A stretch of DNA of 64,000 nucleotides, from contig NZ_JACHNC010000001.1 in NCBI RefSeq assembly GCF_014205215.1, positions 4,903,001 to 4,967,000 on the forward strand, in the 5' to 3' direction. Below the pieces are notes generated by a model, which saw only the letters and a program-made list of their open reading frames with translations, did no database searches and had not been told where the DNA came from. The position numbers and the translations under genes were made by a program. The DNA comes from Actinoplanes lobatus. Its GTDB lineage: Bacteria > Actinomycetota > Actinomycetes > Mycobacteriales > Micromonosporaceae. Numbering within the stretch: the stretch's first letter is position 1; every line of letters starts with the position of its first letter. This document shows positions 1-8,639 of this stretch, one piece after another.

Positions 1-392
1 ACCAGGTTGGTCCGCGGCACCGAGTCGAAGTAGAACCAGCCGCCCGGCCACACCAGCAGCGCGATGCCCAGGTGCGGCACCTTGACCTGCGGGCCGAGCC
101 AGGCGGTCAGGTGCAGGTTGGCGAAGCTGGCGCCCGGGTTGCCGATCCACGAGTGGACCAGCCAGTCGATCTCCGGACCGGAGTACGCCTCCAGGGAGCC
201 GCCGGGGCCGTCCGGGTAGCTGCCGTACGTCTGGAGACCCAGGGTGGACGGGTCACGCGTCAACTCGAACCGGGCGTCGATCTTCGCCTTCAAGTCGGCG
301 AGGAGTTGCCGGTAGAAGTTGAACGTGTCGTGCACGTCGATGGCCGGCGAGTTGTCGACCATGTCCTCTACGTGCTGGATCGTCTCGGCCAC
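1..392 (-). CDS. Red chlorophyll catabolite reductase-like protein, 3' part missing
   Basis: The gene runs off the left edge; about 130 N-terminal residues are visible. Two stretches resemble plant red chlorophyll catabolite reductase: a segment around residues 68-85 ending in DWLVHSWI, and a later VPHLGIALL...FDSVPRTNLV, which parallels the APNFLFEL...LDLPHRKDLV region. That family belongs to the ferredoxin-dependent bilin reductase superfamily, which reduces linear tetrapyrroles. The GTG at 392 was chosen because a GAAGG stretch sits about 8 bases upstream; a GTG at 401 is also in frame. It lies 76 bases downstream of the nitrilase-like gene on the same strand, so it is probably co-transcribed. 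The bilin or chlorophyll role is inferred from remembered family sequence only. Confidence 0.55.
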   Translation of the reverse strand, partial: MAETIQHVEDMVDNSPAIDVHDTFNFYRQLLADLKAKIDARFELTRDPSTLGLQTYGSYPDGPGGSLEAYSGPEIDWLVHSWIGNPGASFANLHLTAWLGPQVKVPHLGIALLVWPGGWFYFDSVPRTNL

Positions 393-408
393 TATGTGCA
401 CCCTTCGC

Positions 409-495
409 TATCGAATCAATGCGTTGTGTCAAGTCAATGCGTGGATGAAGTCAAGTCAATGCGTCGTTTAGCGGGTCAATGCGTCGACGAGGCGC
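409..495. repeat. Short direct repeats, core TCAATGCGT
   Basis: Four copies of TCAATGCGT lie at irregular 14-25 base spacing between the RCCR-like gene and the nitrilase-like gene, and the last copy runs into the 3' end of the latter. Similar GTCAAYG-rich blocks occur at 15698-15745 and 29015-29320, so this looks like a local member of a dispersed repeat family. Confidence 0.6.
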
Positions 496-2186
496 CATGG
501 GCGGCCGTCGACGAGATCGGTGTTCCGTGAGACCAGGCGATTCGCGGCCTGCGCCGGAGCGACCTCGGCGGCGCCGCTCGCCTCACCGGCCGGGATGTCG
601 GTGCGGACCGGGGTGGAGATGCGGCCGGTGAACGGCCCCTCCCACCTGGTCCAGAGAGTGAAGTCGGGGGTCATCGCGAGGATCGCGGCGGGCTGGTCGA
701 TCGGGGTGGCGACGACCAGGTTGAGCCGGTTCTCGGCGGCGCGCTCCGGTAGGCCGAGGGCCAGCTCCCAGTCCTCCTGCGCGTCATAGGGCACCGCCAC
801 CACGTCGGTGTCCAGCAACGCGGCCAGCCGGAACGTCTCCGGATAGAGCGCGTCGTCACCGGCGATGATCGCCAGACGGCCCCACTCCAGGTCGATCGGG
901 ACGATCCCCGCGCCGGACGCGCCGGTTTCGCTGGGCGTGCCGGACGCGCCGGACGTGCCGGTTTCGCCGGACGTGCCGGTTTCGCTGGGCGTGCCGGTTT
1001 CGCTGGGCGTGCCGGTTTCGCTGGGCGTGCCGGTTTCGCTGGACCGGCCGATGTCCCCGGGCCGGCCGTGCAGGCGGGGCTGCCGCGCTACGATGCCGTC
1101 CCGAGAGATCAGCAGGCCGGTCGGGACACCGCTCTCCAGCGCGGTGGTGACGACGTGGGCGTCCGTTCCGTCGAGGGCCGCCGCGAGCGCCGCCGGGTCG
1201 CCGGCCGATTCCGGCATCACCACCAGCTGGGCGCCCTTGTCGACGGCGTCGCGCAGGAGGGCCGGGTCGCGGACCACCGCGCTGCGCAGCACCGGCGCCC
1301 CGGGCGGGCGGCGGCGTCCGGTGGGCGGCTCGCCGATCGGCCCGTACAACTCGGGGCGCCGGGTCGCGAAGATGTCCGTCCCGTCCGGACGCCGCTTGTC
1401 GTCGGCCAGCGTGGGGTCGATGTCGGCGACCACCACGGCCTCGCCGGTGCGTGGCGCCTTCGCGACCACTGTGCCGTCCGGTGCGACGATCTGCGACTCG
1501 CCGGCCCCGTGCAGCCACTCCGGCGGCACCCCGAGGCGTTCGGCGATCGCGGGCAGCTCGTCACGCGGCAGCAGCGGCCCGACCTTGTTGGCGGCGACCA
1601 CCCACACCTTGTTCTCCGCGGCGCGGACCGGGATGTGCAGGTCGGCCTCGTCGAGAGCGAAGCTGTTCAGGCTGTTGAGCAGCACCTGCGCGCCGCGCAG
1701 GGCCAGTCCGCGGGCGACCTCGTTGATGACGCCCTCCATGCAGGCGTACATCCCGATCCGCCCGAGCGGCGTCTCCATCACCGGCCCGACGGTGGCGCCC
1801 GGCTCCAGGAAGTCGTTCTCGGCGCCCATCAGGGTCTGCTTGTCGCAGGTGCCGACGACCTCGCCGGCCGGGTCGAACAGGAAGTTGGTGCCGCCGGTGG
1901 TCCCGTCCGGGTGGGCGTGCGTGAGGTTGATCTTGATCCAGATGCCGTGCCGGCGGGCTCGTTCGGCGATGGCGGTCAGGAACTCGCCGCCGGGCCGGGT
2001 GGCCCGCTCGTGCGCCTGGGCGCGAGACGCGTACCAGGAGAGATGGTTGCAGAACTCGGGCAGGACCACGAGTTGTGCCCGCTGCTCGGCCGCGGCGTCG
2101 ATGACCCGCAGACAGGCGGCGAGATTCTCGGTGACGTCCTGGCCGGCCTCGATCTGGGCGGCGGCGACACGAACAGAACCGGGCAT
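468..2186 (-). CDS. Tandem-domain carbon-nitrogen hydrolase (nitrilase/amidase family)
   Basis: A 572-residue protein with two nitrilase-fold halves. Half one (about residues 4-270) carries the expected catalytic triad: Glu44 in LPEFCN, Lys116 in CDKQTL and Cys149 in YACMEG, consistent with hydrolysis of an amide, nitrile or N-carbamoyl bond. Half two (about 280-540) keeps the fold pattern, with MPESAG and a later AAENRLNLVVA, but reads AGDDALYPE where the cysteine should be, so it is probably inactive. A run of SETGTP-type hexapeptides (about residues 382-423) interrupts half two. The ATG at 2186 opens the homologous sequence MPGSVRVAAAQ; the longer upstream frame has no family similarity. 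It faces the Dabb gene across a GTTYC-N7-GAAAC operator-like site. The substrate is unknown. Confidence 0.8.
   Translation of the reverse strand: MPGSVRVAAAQIEAGQDVTENLAACLRVIDAAAEQRAQLVVLPEFCNHLSWYASRAQAHERATRPGGEFLTAIAERARRHGIWIKINLTHAHPDGTTGGTNFLFDPAGEVVGTCDKQTLMGAENDFLEPGATVGPVMETPLGRIGMYACMEGVINEVARGLALRGAQVLLNSLNSFALDEADLHIPVRAAENKVWVVAANKVGPLLPRDELPAIAERLGVPPEWLHGAGESQIVAPDGTVVAKAPRTGEAVVVADIDPTLADDKRRPDGTDIFATRRPELYGPIGEPPTGRRRPPGAPVLRSAVVRDPALLRDAVDKGAQLVVMPESAGDPAALAAALDGTDAHVVTTALESGVPTGLLISRDGIVARQPRLHGRPGDIGRSSETGTPSETGTPSETGTPSETGTSGETGTSGASGTPSETGASGAGIVPIDLEWGRLAIIAGDDALYPETFRLAALLDTDVVAVPYDAQEDWELALGLPERAAENRLNLVVATPIDQPAAILAMTPDFTLWTRWEGPFTGRISTPVRTDIPAGEASGAAEVAPAQAANRLVSRNTDLVDGRPWRLVDALTR
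919..1044. repeat. In-frame 18-bp minisatellite (SETGTP repeats) in the nitrilase-like gene
   Basis: About seven copies of an 18-base unit (plus strand GTGCCGGTTTCGCTGGGC and variants) encode SETGTP, GETGTS, GASGTP and related hexapeptides on the minus strand. The unit is a multiple of three, so the reading frame is kept. Confidence 0.9.
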
Positions 2187-2190
2187 CCGG

Positions 2191-2207
2191 GTTCCCCCTA
2201 GCGAAAC
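2191..2207. promoter_or_regulatory. Putative IclR operator, site A
   Basis: GTTCCCCCTAGCGAAAC fits GTTYC-N7-GAAAC and matches the site next to the iclR gene (10989-11005), including a CTAG core. It sits just upstream of the nitrilase-like start (2186) and about 80 bases before the divergent Dabb gene. A second overlapping palindrome, GAAAC-GGC-GTTTC, lies at 2203-2215. Confidence 0.55.
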
Positions 2208-2288
2208 GGCGTTTCCCAAAACTACACTTGGGTGCCACCTTCGCAACAGGTGTTTCTCTTGATGACAAAGATATTTTGGGGGCGCGCG

Positions 2289-2573
2289 GTGCTGGTGCAT
2301 GTCGTACTGATGAGGTTTGCCGATCCCGGGGATGCTGCCAAGGCGAAGTTGCGTTTGGAAGACCTTGGCGATGCCGTTCCGGAAATCCGTTCCCTGGAGG
2401 CCCACGTCGACGAGCTCCGCACCGAGGTCTCCTGGGATCTGCACCTGCGCACCACGCACCGCGACACCGACGATCTGCGCGCCTACCAGGCACATCCGGC
2501 CCATCTCGAGCTCGGCGCGTGGTTGCGCCCGCTGCTCACCTCACGCGCCGTCGTCGACTACACCCAACCCTGA
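2289..2573 (+). CDS. Dabb (stress-responsive A/B barrel) domain protein
   Basis: A small protein of about 94 residues that starts VLVHVVLMRF and contains the DLHLRTTHRDTDDLRAYQAH type segment of dimeric alpha-beta barrel (Dabb) proteins. Members include plant stress proteins and small cyclases or decarboxylases acting on aromatic or polyketide intermediates; many have no known role. The GTG at 2289 was chosen because a GGGGG run lies 7 bases upstream and the conserved domain starts there; ATG at 2262 is an in-frame alternative. It is divergent from the nitrilase-like gene and shares its AT-richer promoter gap and operator-like site, so it probably belongs to the same catabolic regulon. Confidence 0.7.
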   Translation: MLVHVVLMRFADPGDAAKAKLRLEDLGDAVPEIRSLEAHVDELRTEVSWDLHLRTTHRDTDDLRAYQAHPAHLELGAWLRPLLTSRAVVDYTQP

Positions 2574-2644
2574 TCCGTACGCGGAAAGCCGCAGCTCGCG
2601 CACGATTCCCGCGCTGACGGCCCGGTGGTGAACGGCGACGCGGG

Positions 2645-3445
2645 TCAGCTGTTCAGGATCTCGTAGATCCGGTCCTCGTCCGCGTCGCCCCGCTCGTCGG
2701 CCGGGGGCTCCTTCGGGGTCGGGGCCTTGCCGTAGTCGTCCAGCGCGATCCGGCACGTGCCCCCGGCCTGCCCGCCCACCGCCGGGATGTCGGCGGTCAG
2801 CGCGCTGAGCCGGCCCGCCGCGTCGACGCTCGCCGTGAACGGCACCGCCGCGGCCGCGTCCCCCAGCTTCCTGATCTTCTCGGCGGACAGCAGCAGGGTG
2901 CCGGTCGCCTTCGTCAGGTCGAGCGTTCCGGAATATCTGCGGTGCCCGGCCCGGGCCACCCCGTTCGACGCTTCGAGGAGTTTCGTGAGCTGGATCGGGT
3001 CGTGGTCGCCGCTGTCACCGACCGTGTTCCCGGACTCGGCGAAGTCATCGACCCGGGACGGGTCGAAGGCGATCCAGCCCGACGGCATGTCCAGCACCGG
3101 GCCGATCTCGGCCGGGGAGGTGACGACCCGGAACCAGGAGGACTCCGGCAGCAGCAGGACCCGCAGCGAGATGCTGGTCCCGGCCTCGGGGCCGGCTCCG
3201 GTGATCGCCATCGACATCGCCTGGCCCGCCCAGTCGACCACCCCTTCGGCCGAGTCGCAGGCGCTGCCCCCGAACGAGAACCGGTAGGCGGGCGTGCCCG
3301 GCCCCGGAATCGCCCCGACCAGTTCCTCGCCGGGCCCGAGCACCGGGTCGGCGATGTCGGACGCGTCGACCGGCGGTTCCAGCCAGGTGCAGCCGGCGAG
3401 ACAGAACGTCGCCGCCGCGACGGCGAACCCGCGGACCAGTTTCAT
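2645..3445 (-). CDS. Secreted lipoprotein, LppX/LprG-like
   Basis: A 266-residue protein with a type II signal peptide: MKLVRG, a hydrophobic stretch, then the lipobox LAGC at about residues 17-20, so it is anchored to the outer face of the membrane. The body has segments such as YSGTLDLTKATG and VPFTASVDAAGRLSAL, typical of actinobacterial LppX/LprF/LprG-like lipoproteins that bind lipids in a beta-sheet cup. The ATG at 3445 has AGGAG 6 bases upstream. It lies beyond the hairpin that closes the catabolic operon, so it is probably a separate unit. The ligand is unknown. Confidence 0.7.
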   Translation of the reverse strand: MKLVRGFAVAAATFCLAGCTWLEPPVDASDIADPVLGPGEELVGAIPGPGTPAYRFSFGGSACDSAEGVVDWAGQAMSMAITGAGPEAGTSISLRVLLLPESSWFRVVTSPAEIGPVLDMPSGWIAFDPSRVDDFAESGNTVGDSGDHDPIQLTKLLEASNGVARAGHRRYSGTLDLTKATGTLLLSAEKIRKLGDAAAAVPFTASVDAAGRLSALTADIPAVGGQAGGTCRIALDDYGKAPTPKEPPADERGDADEDRIYEILNS

Positions 3446-3610
3446 GAACGGCTCCTGGAAAGCGCAGGACTGTTGTCGGTGACCGGTCCGGCGGGTGGGA
3501 CCGACGACCCCGCCGGACCGGTGCCGGGACCGCGAACCGTGACCCACGCCCGGCGACCGCCCTCTCTTCGGCGCCCGGCACCGGGCCACGGTTCGCGGCG
3601 TCTCGGTGTT

Positions 3611-3636
3611 CCGTCATGCGGGCCCTCGCATGACGG
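3611..3636 (-). terminator. Hairpin closing the leftward catabolic operon
   Basis: A perfect 10-bp inverted repeat (CCGTCATGCG / CGCATGACGG, 6-base loop) starts 4 bases past the stop of the aldehyde dehydrogenase gene at 3640. There is no T-run, so it may be an actinobacterial-style terminator or an mRNA 3' stabiliser. Confidence 0.5.
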
Positions 3637-3639
3637 ACT

Positions 3640-5064
3640 TCACCCCGCGGGGTACGCCGACGGCCCGCCCCCGGTCACCGCGGCGCCCGGCCGGAACGCG
3701 GCCGGGGCGTGGATGACGCAGGTCTGGACGTATTCGGCGAGCCCCTCGTGGGCGTACTCGCGGCCCCAGCCGGAGCGCTTCACCCCGCCGAACGGGGCGC
3801 GCAGGCTCATGCCGGTGCGGTTGTGCGTGTTGACGAACGTGAACCCGGCCTCGAACCGCCGCGCGAACGCGAACGCCCGCTCCTCGTCGGCGCTCCACAC
3901 CGACGCGCCCAGCCCCAGCTCCCCGGCGTTCGCGGCGGCCAGCACCGACTCCTCGTCGGCATAGCCGAGAACCGGCACCACCGGCGCGAACTGTTCCGCG
4001 ACGACCAGCGGCGACCCCGGGTCCGGTTCCACGACGAGCGCCGGCCGTACGAAGTAGCCGCTCGCCGGATCCCCGTCGAACCGCCCGAGATCGTGCACGG
4101 TTCCGGAGTCGCGCAGGGCGAGCGCGGCCCGCTGGGCGGCACCCGAGATCACCGGGCCCATGGTCACGCCGTCGGCGAGCGGATCGCCGGTGACCAGAAC
4201 CCGGTCGGCGGCGGCCAGGTAGGCGCCGACGAACGCGGACAGCCGCGACGACGGCACGTAGAGCCGCTTCGCCGCCATGCAGACCTGCCCGCTGGTCGCG
4301 AAGGTGGCCATCACGAGCCGGTCCATCGCGTCGTCGGTGAACGGCGCGTCGTCCAGGAAGACGGCCGGATCGTTGCCGCCGAGCTCCAGGACGCTCGGGG
4401 TGAGCCGGTCGCCGGCCAGTGTCGCCACCGCCCGCCCGCCGGCCGCGCCGCCGGTGAACGCCACCTTCCGCACCAGTTCGTGCCCGACCAGTGCGGCGCC
4501 CGTCTCCGCCCCGCCATGCACCACCCGGACCGGCGCGTCGAAGAGGTCCACCACCCGCGAAATGGTCAGCGGCGCGAGCGGCGACGGTTTCACCACGATC
4601 GCGTTCCCGGCCGCCAGCGCCGGCGCGATCTTGAGCATGGCCAGGATGACCGGCGCGTTCCAGGGCGTGACGGCGGCCACGACACCGTACGGTTTCCGCT
4701 GCTCGACGATCCTGCCCAGGTCGTCGTCGAGCACGCGGTCCGCGTACGCCGAAGGGGCATGCTCGACCACCCACCGCAGATAGCGGACCGCGAAGCCCAG
4801 CTCACCGCGGCAGTCGCCGACCACCTTGCCGGACTCGCGCGCCAGAAGCGTGGCCAGCCCGGGCGTCGCGTCCTCGATCGCGGCGGCGACGCGCGCCAGC
4901 GCGGCCAGCCGGTCCGGCAATCCGCGTGCCGCCCATCCGCGCTGGTCCGCGTCCGCTTCGCGGACGATCAGGTCGACCGCTTCCGGCGCCGTTTCCCGAA
5001 CCACCCCGACGATCTCATCGGTACGGGCGGGATTCTCCCGGGCGATCGTCCCCGCCCCGCTCAT
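3640..5064 (-). CDS. NAD(P)-dependent aldehyde dehydrogenase
   Basis: A 474-residue aldehyde dehydrogenase superfamily protein that oxidises an aldehyde to an acid with NAD(P). The catalytic set is visible: Asn136 in TPWNAP, Glu227 in LELGG and the nucleophile Cys262 in SGQVCMAAKR. ATG at 5064 is preceded by GGGGGTG at good spacing. It is the last gene of the leftward operon, 89 bases after the FAD hydroxylase gene, and is followed by a hairpin. In context it likely oxidises an aldehyde made by the operon's oxygenases or by the PEP-mutase-family lyase. It is a distant paralogue of the dehydrogenase at 7206-8639, so two different aldehydes may be handled. The exact substrate cannot be read from sequence. 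Confidence 0.9.
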   Translation of the reverse strand: MSGAGTIARENPARTDEIVGVVRETAPEAVDLIVREADADQRGWAARGLPDRLAALARVAAAIEDATPGLATLLARESGKVVGDCRGELGFAVRYLRWVVEHAPSAYADRVLDDDLGRIVEQRKPYGVVAAVTPWNAPVILAMLKIAPALAAGNAIVVKPSPLAPLTISRVVDLFDAPVRVVHGGAETGAALVGHELVRKVAFTGGAAGGRAVATLAGDRLTPSVLELGGNDPAVFLDDAPFTDDAMDRLVMATFATSGQVCMAAKRLYVPSSRLSAFVGAYLAAADRVLVTGDPLADGVTMGPVISGAAQRAALALRDSGTVHDLGRFDGDPASGYFVRPALVVEPDPGSPLVVAEQFAPVVPVLGYADEESVLAAANAGELGLGASVWSADEERAFAFARRFEAGFTFVNTHNRTGMSLRAPFGGVKRSGWGREYAHEGLAEYVQTCVIHAPAAFRPGAAVTGGGPSAYPAG

Positions 5065-5153
5065 CTGGTCACCCCCCGGGCCGGCCGTTGTGTGAGGAGA
5101 GCTCGGGTGAGCGGCCGTGGCGATGTGGGGAGGGCTCGGGGAACTGGGCGGGG

Positions 5154-6305
5154 TCATGCGGCGACCGGGCGCAGGGAGGCGATCATGGAGCTGCGCAGCA
5201 GGGACTCGCGGGCGCGGGCCGGGTCGGCGGCGATGGCGCGCAGGCCGTCGAGGTGGGCGGCGCGGGCGTCCGGGTCGGTGGCGCGCAGGCGCTCGTAGTT
5301 CTGGTGGGAGACGCTCTGCACGTATTCCAGGGCGATCCGCCGCCGGTCGGTGGCGGCCGCCCAGATCGCCGCGTCGTCGCCGGTCGCGATGGCGGCGGCA
5401 TAGGCGACGGCGTCGTGGATGCCGGAGTTCATGCCGAGCCCGCCGAGCGGGTTGTTGACGTGCGCCGCGTCGCCGGCGAGCAGGACCCGCCCGGTACGGA
5501 AGGACGTGGCGACCCGCTGGTGGACGCGGTACATGCTGGCGTGCGCCACCCGCCACGGCCGGCCCGGGTCGTGGACGCCGCGCAGGCGGGCGCCGAGACG
5601 CTCGTACTCCTGCTCGTCGGGCGTCTCGGACGGGGTGGGCAGCAGCACCCGCCAGTGGTCGGGGGTTCGCAGCAACACGCACCACTCGACTGGATCGAAT
5701 ACATAGTTGACGGAGGCAAGGTCGTCGAGCCAGTCAATGAGTTCCTCGTCGACCGATGCGACGAGAAAACGCTCGGGATAGGTGATGCCGTCGAAGGTGA
5801 CGCCGGTGGCCCGCCGGGTCGACGAGTGCGCGCCGTCCGCCCCGATCAGCCAGTCACCGTGGACGGTGCGGCCGTCGGCGGAGGTGACGGTGACCCCGCT
5901 GTCCTGGGCCACTTCGGTTACGTGGAAACCGAACTCGATCCCGAAGTTCTCGTACCGCAGCAGGTGGTCGAGCAGGATCGGGGTGAGCTTCGACTGCTCG
6001 CACTGCAACCGGTACGGAAAACGGGTGTCGTCACCGAGAACCGCCAGGTCCAGCATGGCGATCAGTCCCTCGCGCCGGTCCCGGTAGGCGAACGTGGGCG
6101 ACAGCAGCCCCCGCTCGTGCAGTTCGGCGCCGACGCCGAGATCGTCGAGCATCTCCAGGGTGGGCGGATGGAACGTGGACGCGCGGGACTCGGCGGCCAG
6201 CGCGTCCCCGGACTCGAGGACGGTCACGGCGAAGCCGCGCCGCGCCAGGGCCAGGGCCGCGGTGAGACCGACCGGCCCGGCGCCGGCGACCAGGATGCGG
6301 TTCAC
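5154..6305 (-). CDS. FAD-dependent aromatic-type hydroxylase (class A flavoprotein monooxygenase)
   Basis: A 383-residue protein of the p-hydroxybenzoate hydroxylase/MhpA/UbiH type, which uses NAD(P)H and oxygen to hydroxylate an aromatic or conjugated ring. FAD motifs are clear: GAGPVG at residues 8-13, GADGAHS in the middle, and GRVLLAGDAAHVNNPLGGLG near two-thirds of the length. The start is GTG at 6305, overlapping the stop of the lyase gene by four bases (GTGA), which indicates translational coupling. Length is typical of the short members that lack the C-terminal thioredoxin-like domain. It is the best evidence that the operon attacks a cyclic substrate. Confidence 0.88.
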   Translation of the reverse strand: MNRILVAGAGPVGLTAALALARRGFAVTVLESGDALAAESRASTFHPPTLEMLDDLGVGAELHERGLLSPTFAYRDRREGLIAMLDLAVLGDDTRFPYRLQCEQSKLTPILLDHLLRYENFGIEFGFHVTEVAQDSGVTVTSADGRTVHGDWLIGADGAHSSTRRATGVTFDGITYPERFLVASVDEELIDWLDDLASVNYVFDPVEWCVLLRTPDHWRVLLPTPSETPDEQEYERLGARLRGVHDPGRPWRVAHASMYRVHQRVATSFRTGRVLLAGDAAHVNNPLGGLGMNSGIHDAVAYAAAIATGDDAAIWAAATDRRRIALEYVQSVSHQNYERLRATDPDARAAHLDGLRAIAADPARARESLLRSSMIASLRPVAA

Positions 6306-7174
6306 GTCTGCAAACCTTTCGGTACGTAGCGGGCGTCGAGGTCGAGCGCCTCGTCCTGGCCGACCAGCGCGGTGAACGCGGCCCACGGCATCCGGTCGAC
6401 CGGTTCGGCGGTGCCGTGGTCGGCGATCGCCCGGTAGGTCAGCGACGCCGCCCGCATGGCGGCGAGCAGCGCGGACACCGGGTGCAGGACGAGACGGACA
6501 CCGGCCGCGGCGAGCTCGGCGTCGGTCAGGGCCGGGCGTTCGCCGCCGGCCTCGCTGCGGTTGACGACGATCGGTACGCCGGGGATCGCGGCACCGATGC
6601 GGGCGAGGTCGGCCAGGCTGTCCACACCTTCGGGGAACACCGCGTCGGCACCGGCCTCGGCGTACGCCCGGCAGCGCACGATCGTCTCGTCCAGGCCGAG
6701 GATCGAGTACGCGTCGGTGCGGGCGATCACCACGATCTGCGGCGCCTGATCGGCCAGGGCGGTGATCTTCGCGGCCGCCTCGCCGATCGGGATCACCTCC
6801 TTGCCGGCCAGGTGCCCACACCGTTTCGGGCTGACCTGATCCTCCAGGTGCAGCCCGGCGATCCCGGCCCGGGCGTACGAGAGCGCGGTCCACACCGCGT
6901 GCAGCGGGTTGCCGTACCCGGTGTCGGCGTCGGCGATCAGCGGAATGCCGCCCAGAGCCGGGACCAGGGTGGATGCCCGGTCGGCGATCTGGGTGGCGTG
7001 CACGAACCCGAGGTCGGGCCGGCCCAGCATGATCGCCGAGACGGCCGCGCCGGACAGGTGCACGGCCCGGTGGCCGGCCGCCACGGCGAGCGCCGCGGTG
7101 ACCGGGTCGTAGACGCCGGGCACGTGGGTGACCCGGCCGGACGCGAGAATCGCGCGCAGTGCGGTGGCAGTCAT
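6302..7174 (-). CDS. Isocitrate lyase/PEP mutase family protein
   Basis: A 290-residue TIM-barrel enzyme of the superfamily containing 2-methylisocitrate lyase, PEP mutase, oxaloacetate decarboxylase and carboxyvinyl-carboxyphosphonate phosphorylmutase. It has the metal-site segment ADADTGYGN (residues 81-89) and the flexible-loop motif KRCGH (117-121), whose cysteine is the catalytic acid in the lyases. The motif favours a C-C lyase over a P-C mutase. ATG at 7174 was chosen. It follows an aldehyde dehydrogenase by 31 bases and overlaps the hydroxylase start by 4. A lyase cutting a 2-hydroxy acid to an oxoacid plus a dicarboxylate fits the operon. Confidence 0.85.
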   Translation of the reverse strand: MTATALRAILASGRVTHVPGVYDPVTAALAVAAGHRAVHLSGAAVSAIMLGRPDLGFVHATQIADRASTLVPALGGIPLIADADTGYGNPLHAVWTALSYARAGIAGLHLEDQVSPKRCGHLAGKEVIPIGEAAAKITALADQAPQIVVIARTDAYSILGLDETIVRCRAYAEAGADAVFPEGVDSLADLARIGAAIPGVPIVVNRSEAGGERPALTDAELAAAGVRLVLHPVSALLAAMRAASLTYRAIADHGTAEPVDRMPWAAFTALVGQDEALDLDARYVPKGLQT

Positions 7175-7205
7175 GACTGGATCTTCCTCGCCTGAAAGAA
7201 ACCGG

Positions 7206-8639
7206 TCACGACCGGCTGTGCAGCGCGAAGCCGTTCTCCACACCGACCACGCGCGGGTTGGTGAAGAACAGCAGGGTCTCGGCGGTGCCCTCCTCCGAGT
7301 AGCCGGAGATCCCCCAGGCCGGACGGGGCGTGAACAGGTGCAGGCTCATGATCGAGGAACCGTTGACCTTCACCTCGCCGGCCCGGACCCGTTTCGCGAC
7401 GGCCAGGGCGGCCTCCTCGTCGGCGCCGAAGACGTAGCCCTCCAGGCCGTACCGGGTGCCGTTGGCCAGCGCCACCGCCTCGTCGACCGTCTGATAGCCG
7501 TGCACCGCGGCGACCGGGCCGAAGATCTCGTCGGTGGTGCGGGCCGGGTCGGCGCCGACCACCAGCGACGGCGCCAGGGTGTTGCCCGGGCCGGTCAGGG
7601 CGGATTCGAACAGGGTGCCACGCAGGTCGTCGCGGGCCTTCACCACGGTGGCCCGGTGTCCGGAATGGATCAACGGCCCGTAGTCGGTGGCCTCGTCGGC
7701 CGGGTCGCCGGTCCGCAGCCCGTCGATCCGGGCCAGCACCGCGGCGGCGACGGCCTCCTCCCGGCCGGCCGGGACGATCAGGCGGCCCAGCGCCCGGCAC
7801 CACTGCCCGTTCAGGGTGGTGAGCAGGTCGGCGGCGGCGCGGGCCACGGCGTCCTCGTCGGCGTCCGGTAGGGCGATCAGCGCGTTGTTGCCGCCGAGTT
7901 CCAGCTGCACCGGCTTGATGTCGTAGGCGCAGGCGGCCGCGACCGCCCGGCCGCCGCCGAGGCCGCCGGTGAACGAGACGGCCCGGATCCGCGGATCCGA
8001 GACGATCTGCGAGCCGACCGCGGCGCCGCCGTGCAGCAGCTGGAACAGCGCGGCCGGGGCGCCGGCCTCGCGCAGGACGGTGTCGATCACCTCGGCCAGG
8101 CGCTCGGTGCCGTACGGCGCGTACTCACTCGGTTTGAGGATGGTCGGGCAGCCGGCGGCCAGCGCGTTGGCGACCTTGTGGGCGGCCATCGGGGCCGGTG
8201 CGTTCCACGGGACCAGGCAGGCGGCCGGGCCCCAGGGGAGGCGTTCGACCAGCACCTCGCGGCCGTCCTCGCGGGTCGCCGTCGAGGTCAGGATGCCGGC
8301 CCGGAGCTGCCCGGCCGCCAGTGCGAACGCCCCGGCCAGGATCATGCCGAGCGGGGTGGTCTGCCGGATCGGGACGCCGGTGGCCCGCGACTCCAGCGCC
8401 ACGATCTCCGGTGCGGCGGCGCCGACCGCGGCGGCGATCCGGTCCAGGACGTCGGCACGGTCGGCGGCGGGCAGGTCCCAGGAGCCGAGGGCGTCCGCCG
8501 CGGCGAGCGCCTCCTTGACCCCGGCCCGGGACGAGCCGAGCGCCGGGCCGGTCACCTCTCCGGTGGCCGGGTTCTCCAGATCCACTCCTACCGGAATCGT
8601 GCACGCTCTCCACGTACCGTTGATGAGGTCTTTGGTCAT
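7206..8639 (-). CDS. NAD(P)-dependent aldehyde dehydrogenase
   Basis: A 477-residue aldehyde dehydrogenase with Asn146 in VPWNAP, Glu247 in LELGG and nucleophile Cys281 in NGQWCRALGR. Its ATG overlaps the stop of the upstream ACAD-fold gene by four bases (ATGA), so the two are translationally coupled. It differs from the dehydrogenase at 3640-5064 throughout, and so is likely not a recent duplicate. It presumably oxidises the aldehyde released by the preceding two-component oxygenase step; the substrate is not known. Confidence 0.9.
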   Translation of the reverse strand: MTKDLINGTWRACTIPVGVDLENPATGEVTGPALGSSRAGVKEALAAADALGSWDLPAADRADVLDRIAAAVGAAAPEIVALESRATGVPIRQTTPLGMILAGAFALAAGQLRAGILTSTATREDGREVLVERLPWGPAACLVPWNAPAPMAAHKVANALAAGCPTILKPSEYAPYGTERLAEVIDTVLREAGAPAALFQLLHGGAAVGSQIVSDPRIRAVSFTGGLGGGRAVAAACAYDIKPVQLELGGNNALIALPDADEDAVARAAADLLTTLNGQWCRALGRLIVPAGREEAVAAAVLARIDGLRTGDPADEATDYGPLIHSGHRATVVKARDDLRGTLFESALTGPGNTLAPSLVVGADPARTTDEIFGPVAAVHGYQTVDEAVALANGTRYGLEGYVFGADEEAALAVAKRVRAGEVKVNGSSIMSLHLFTPRPAWGISGYSEEGTAETLLFFTNPRVVGVENGFALHSRS

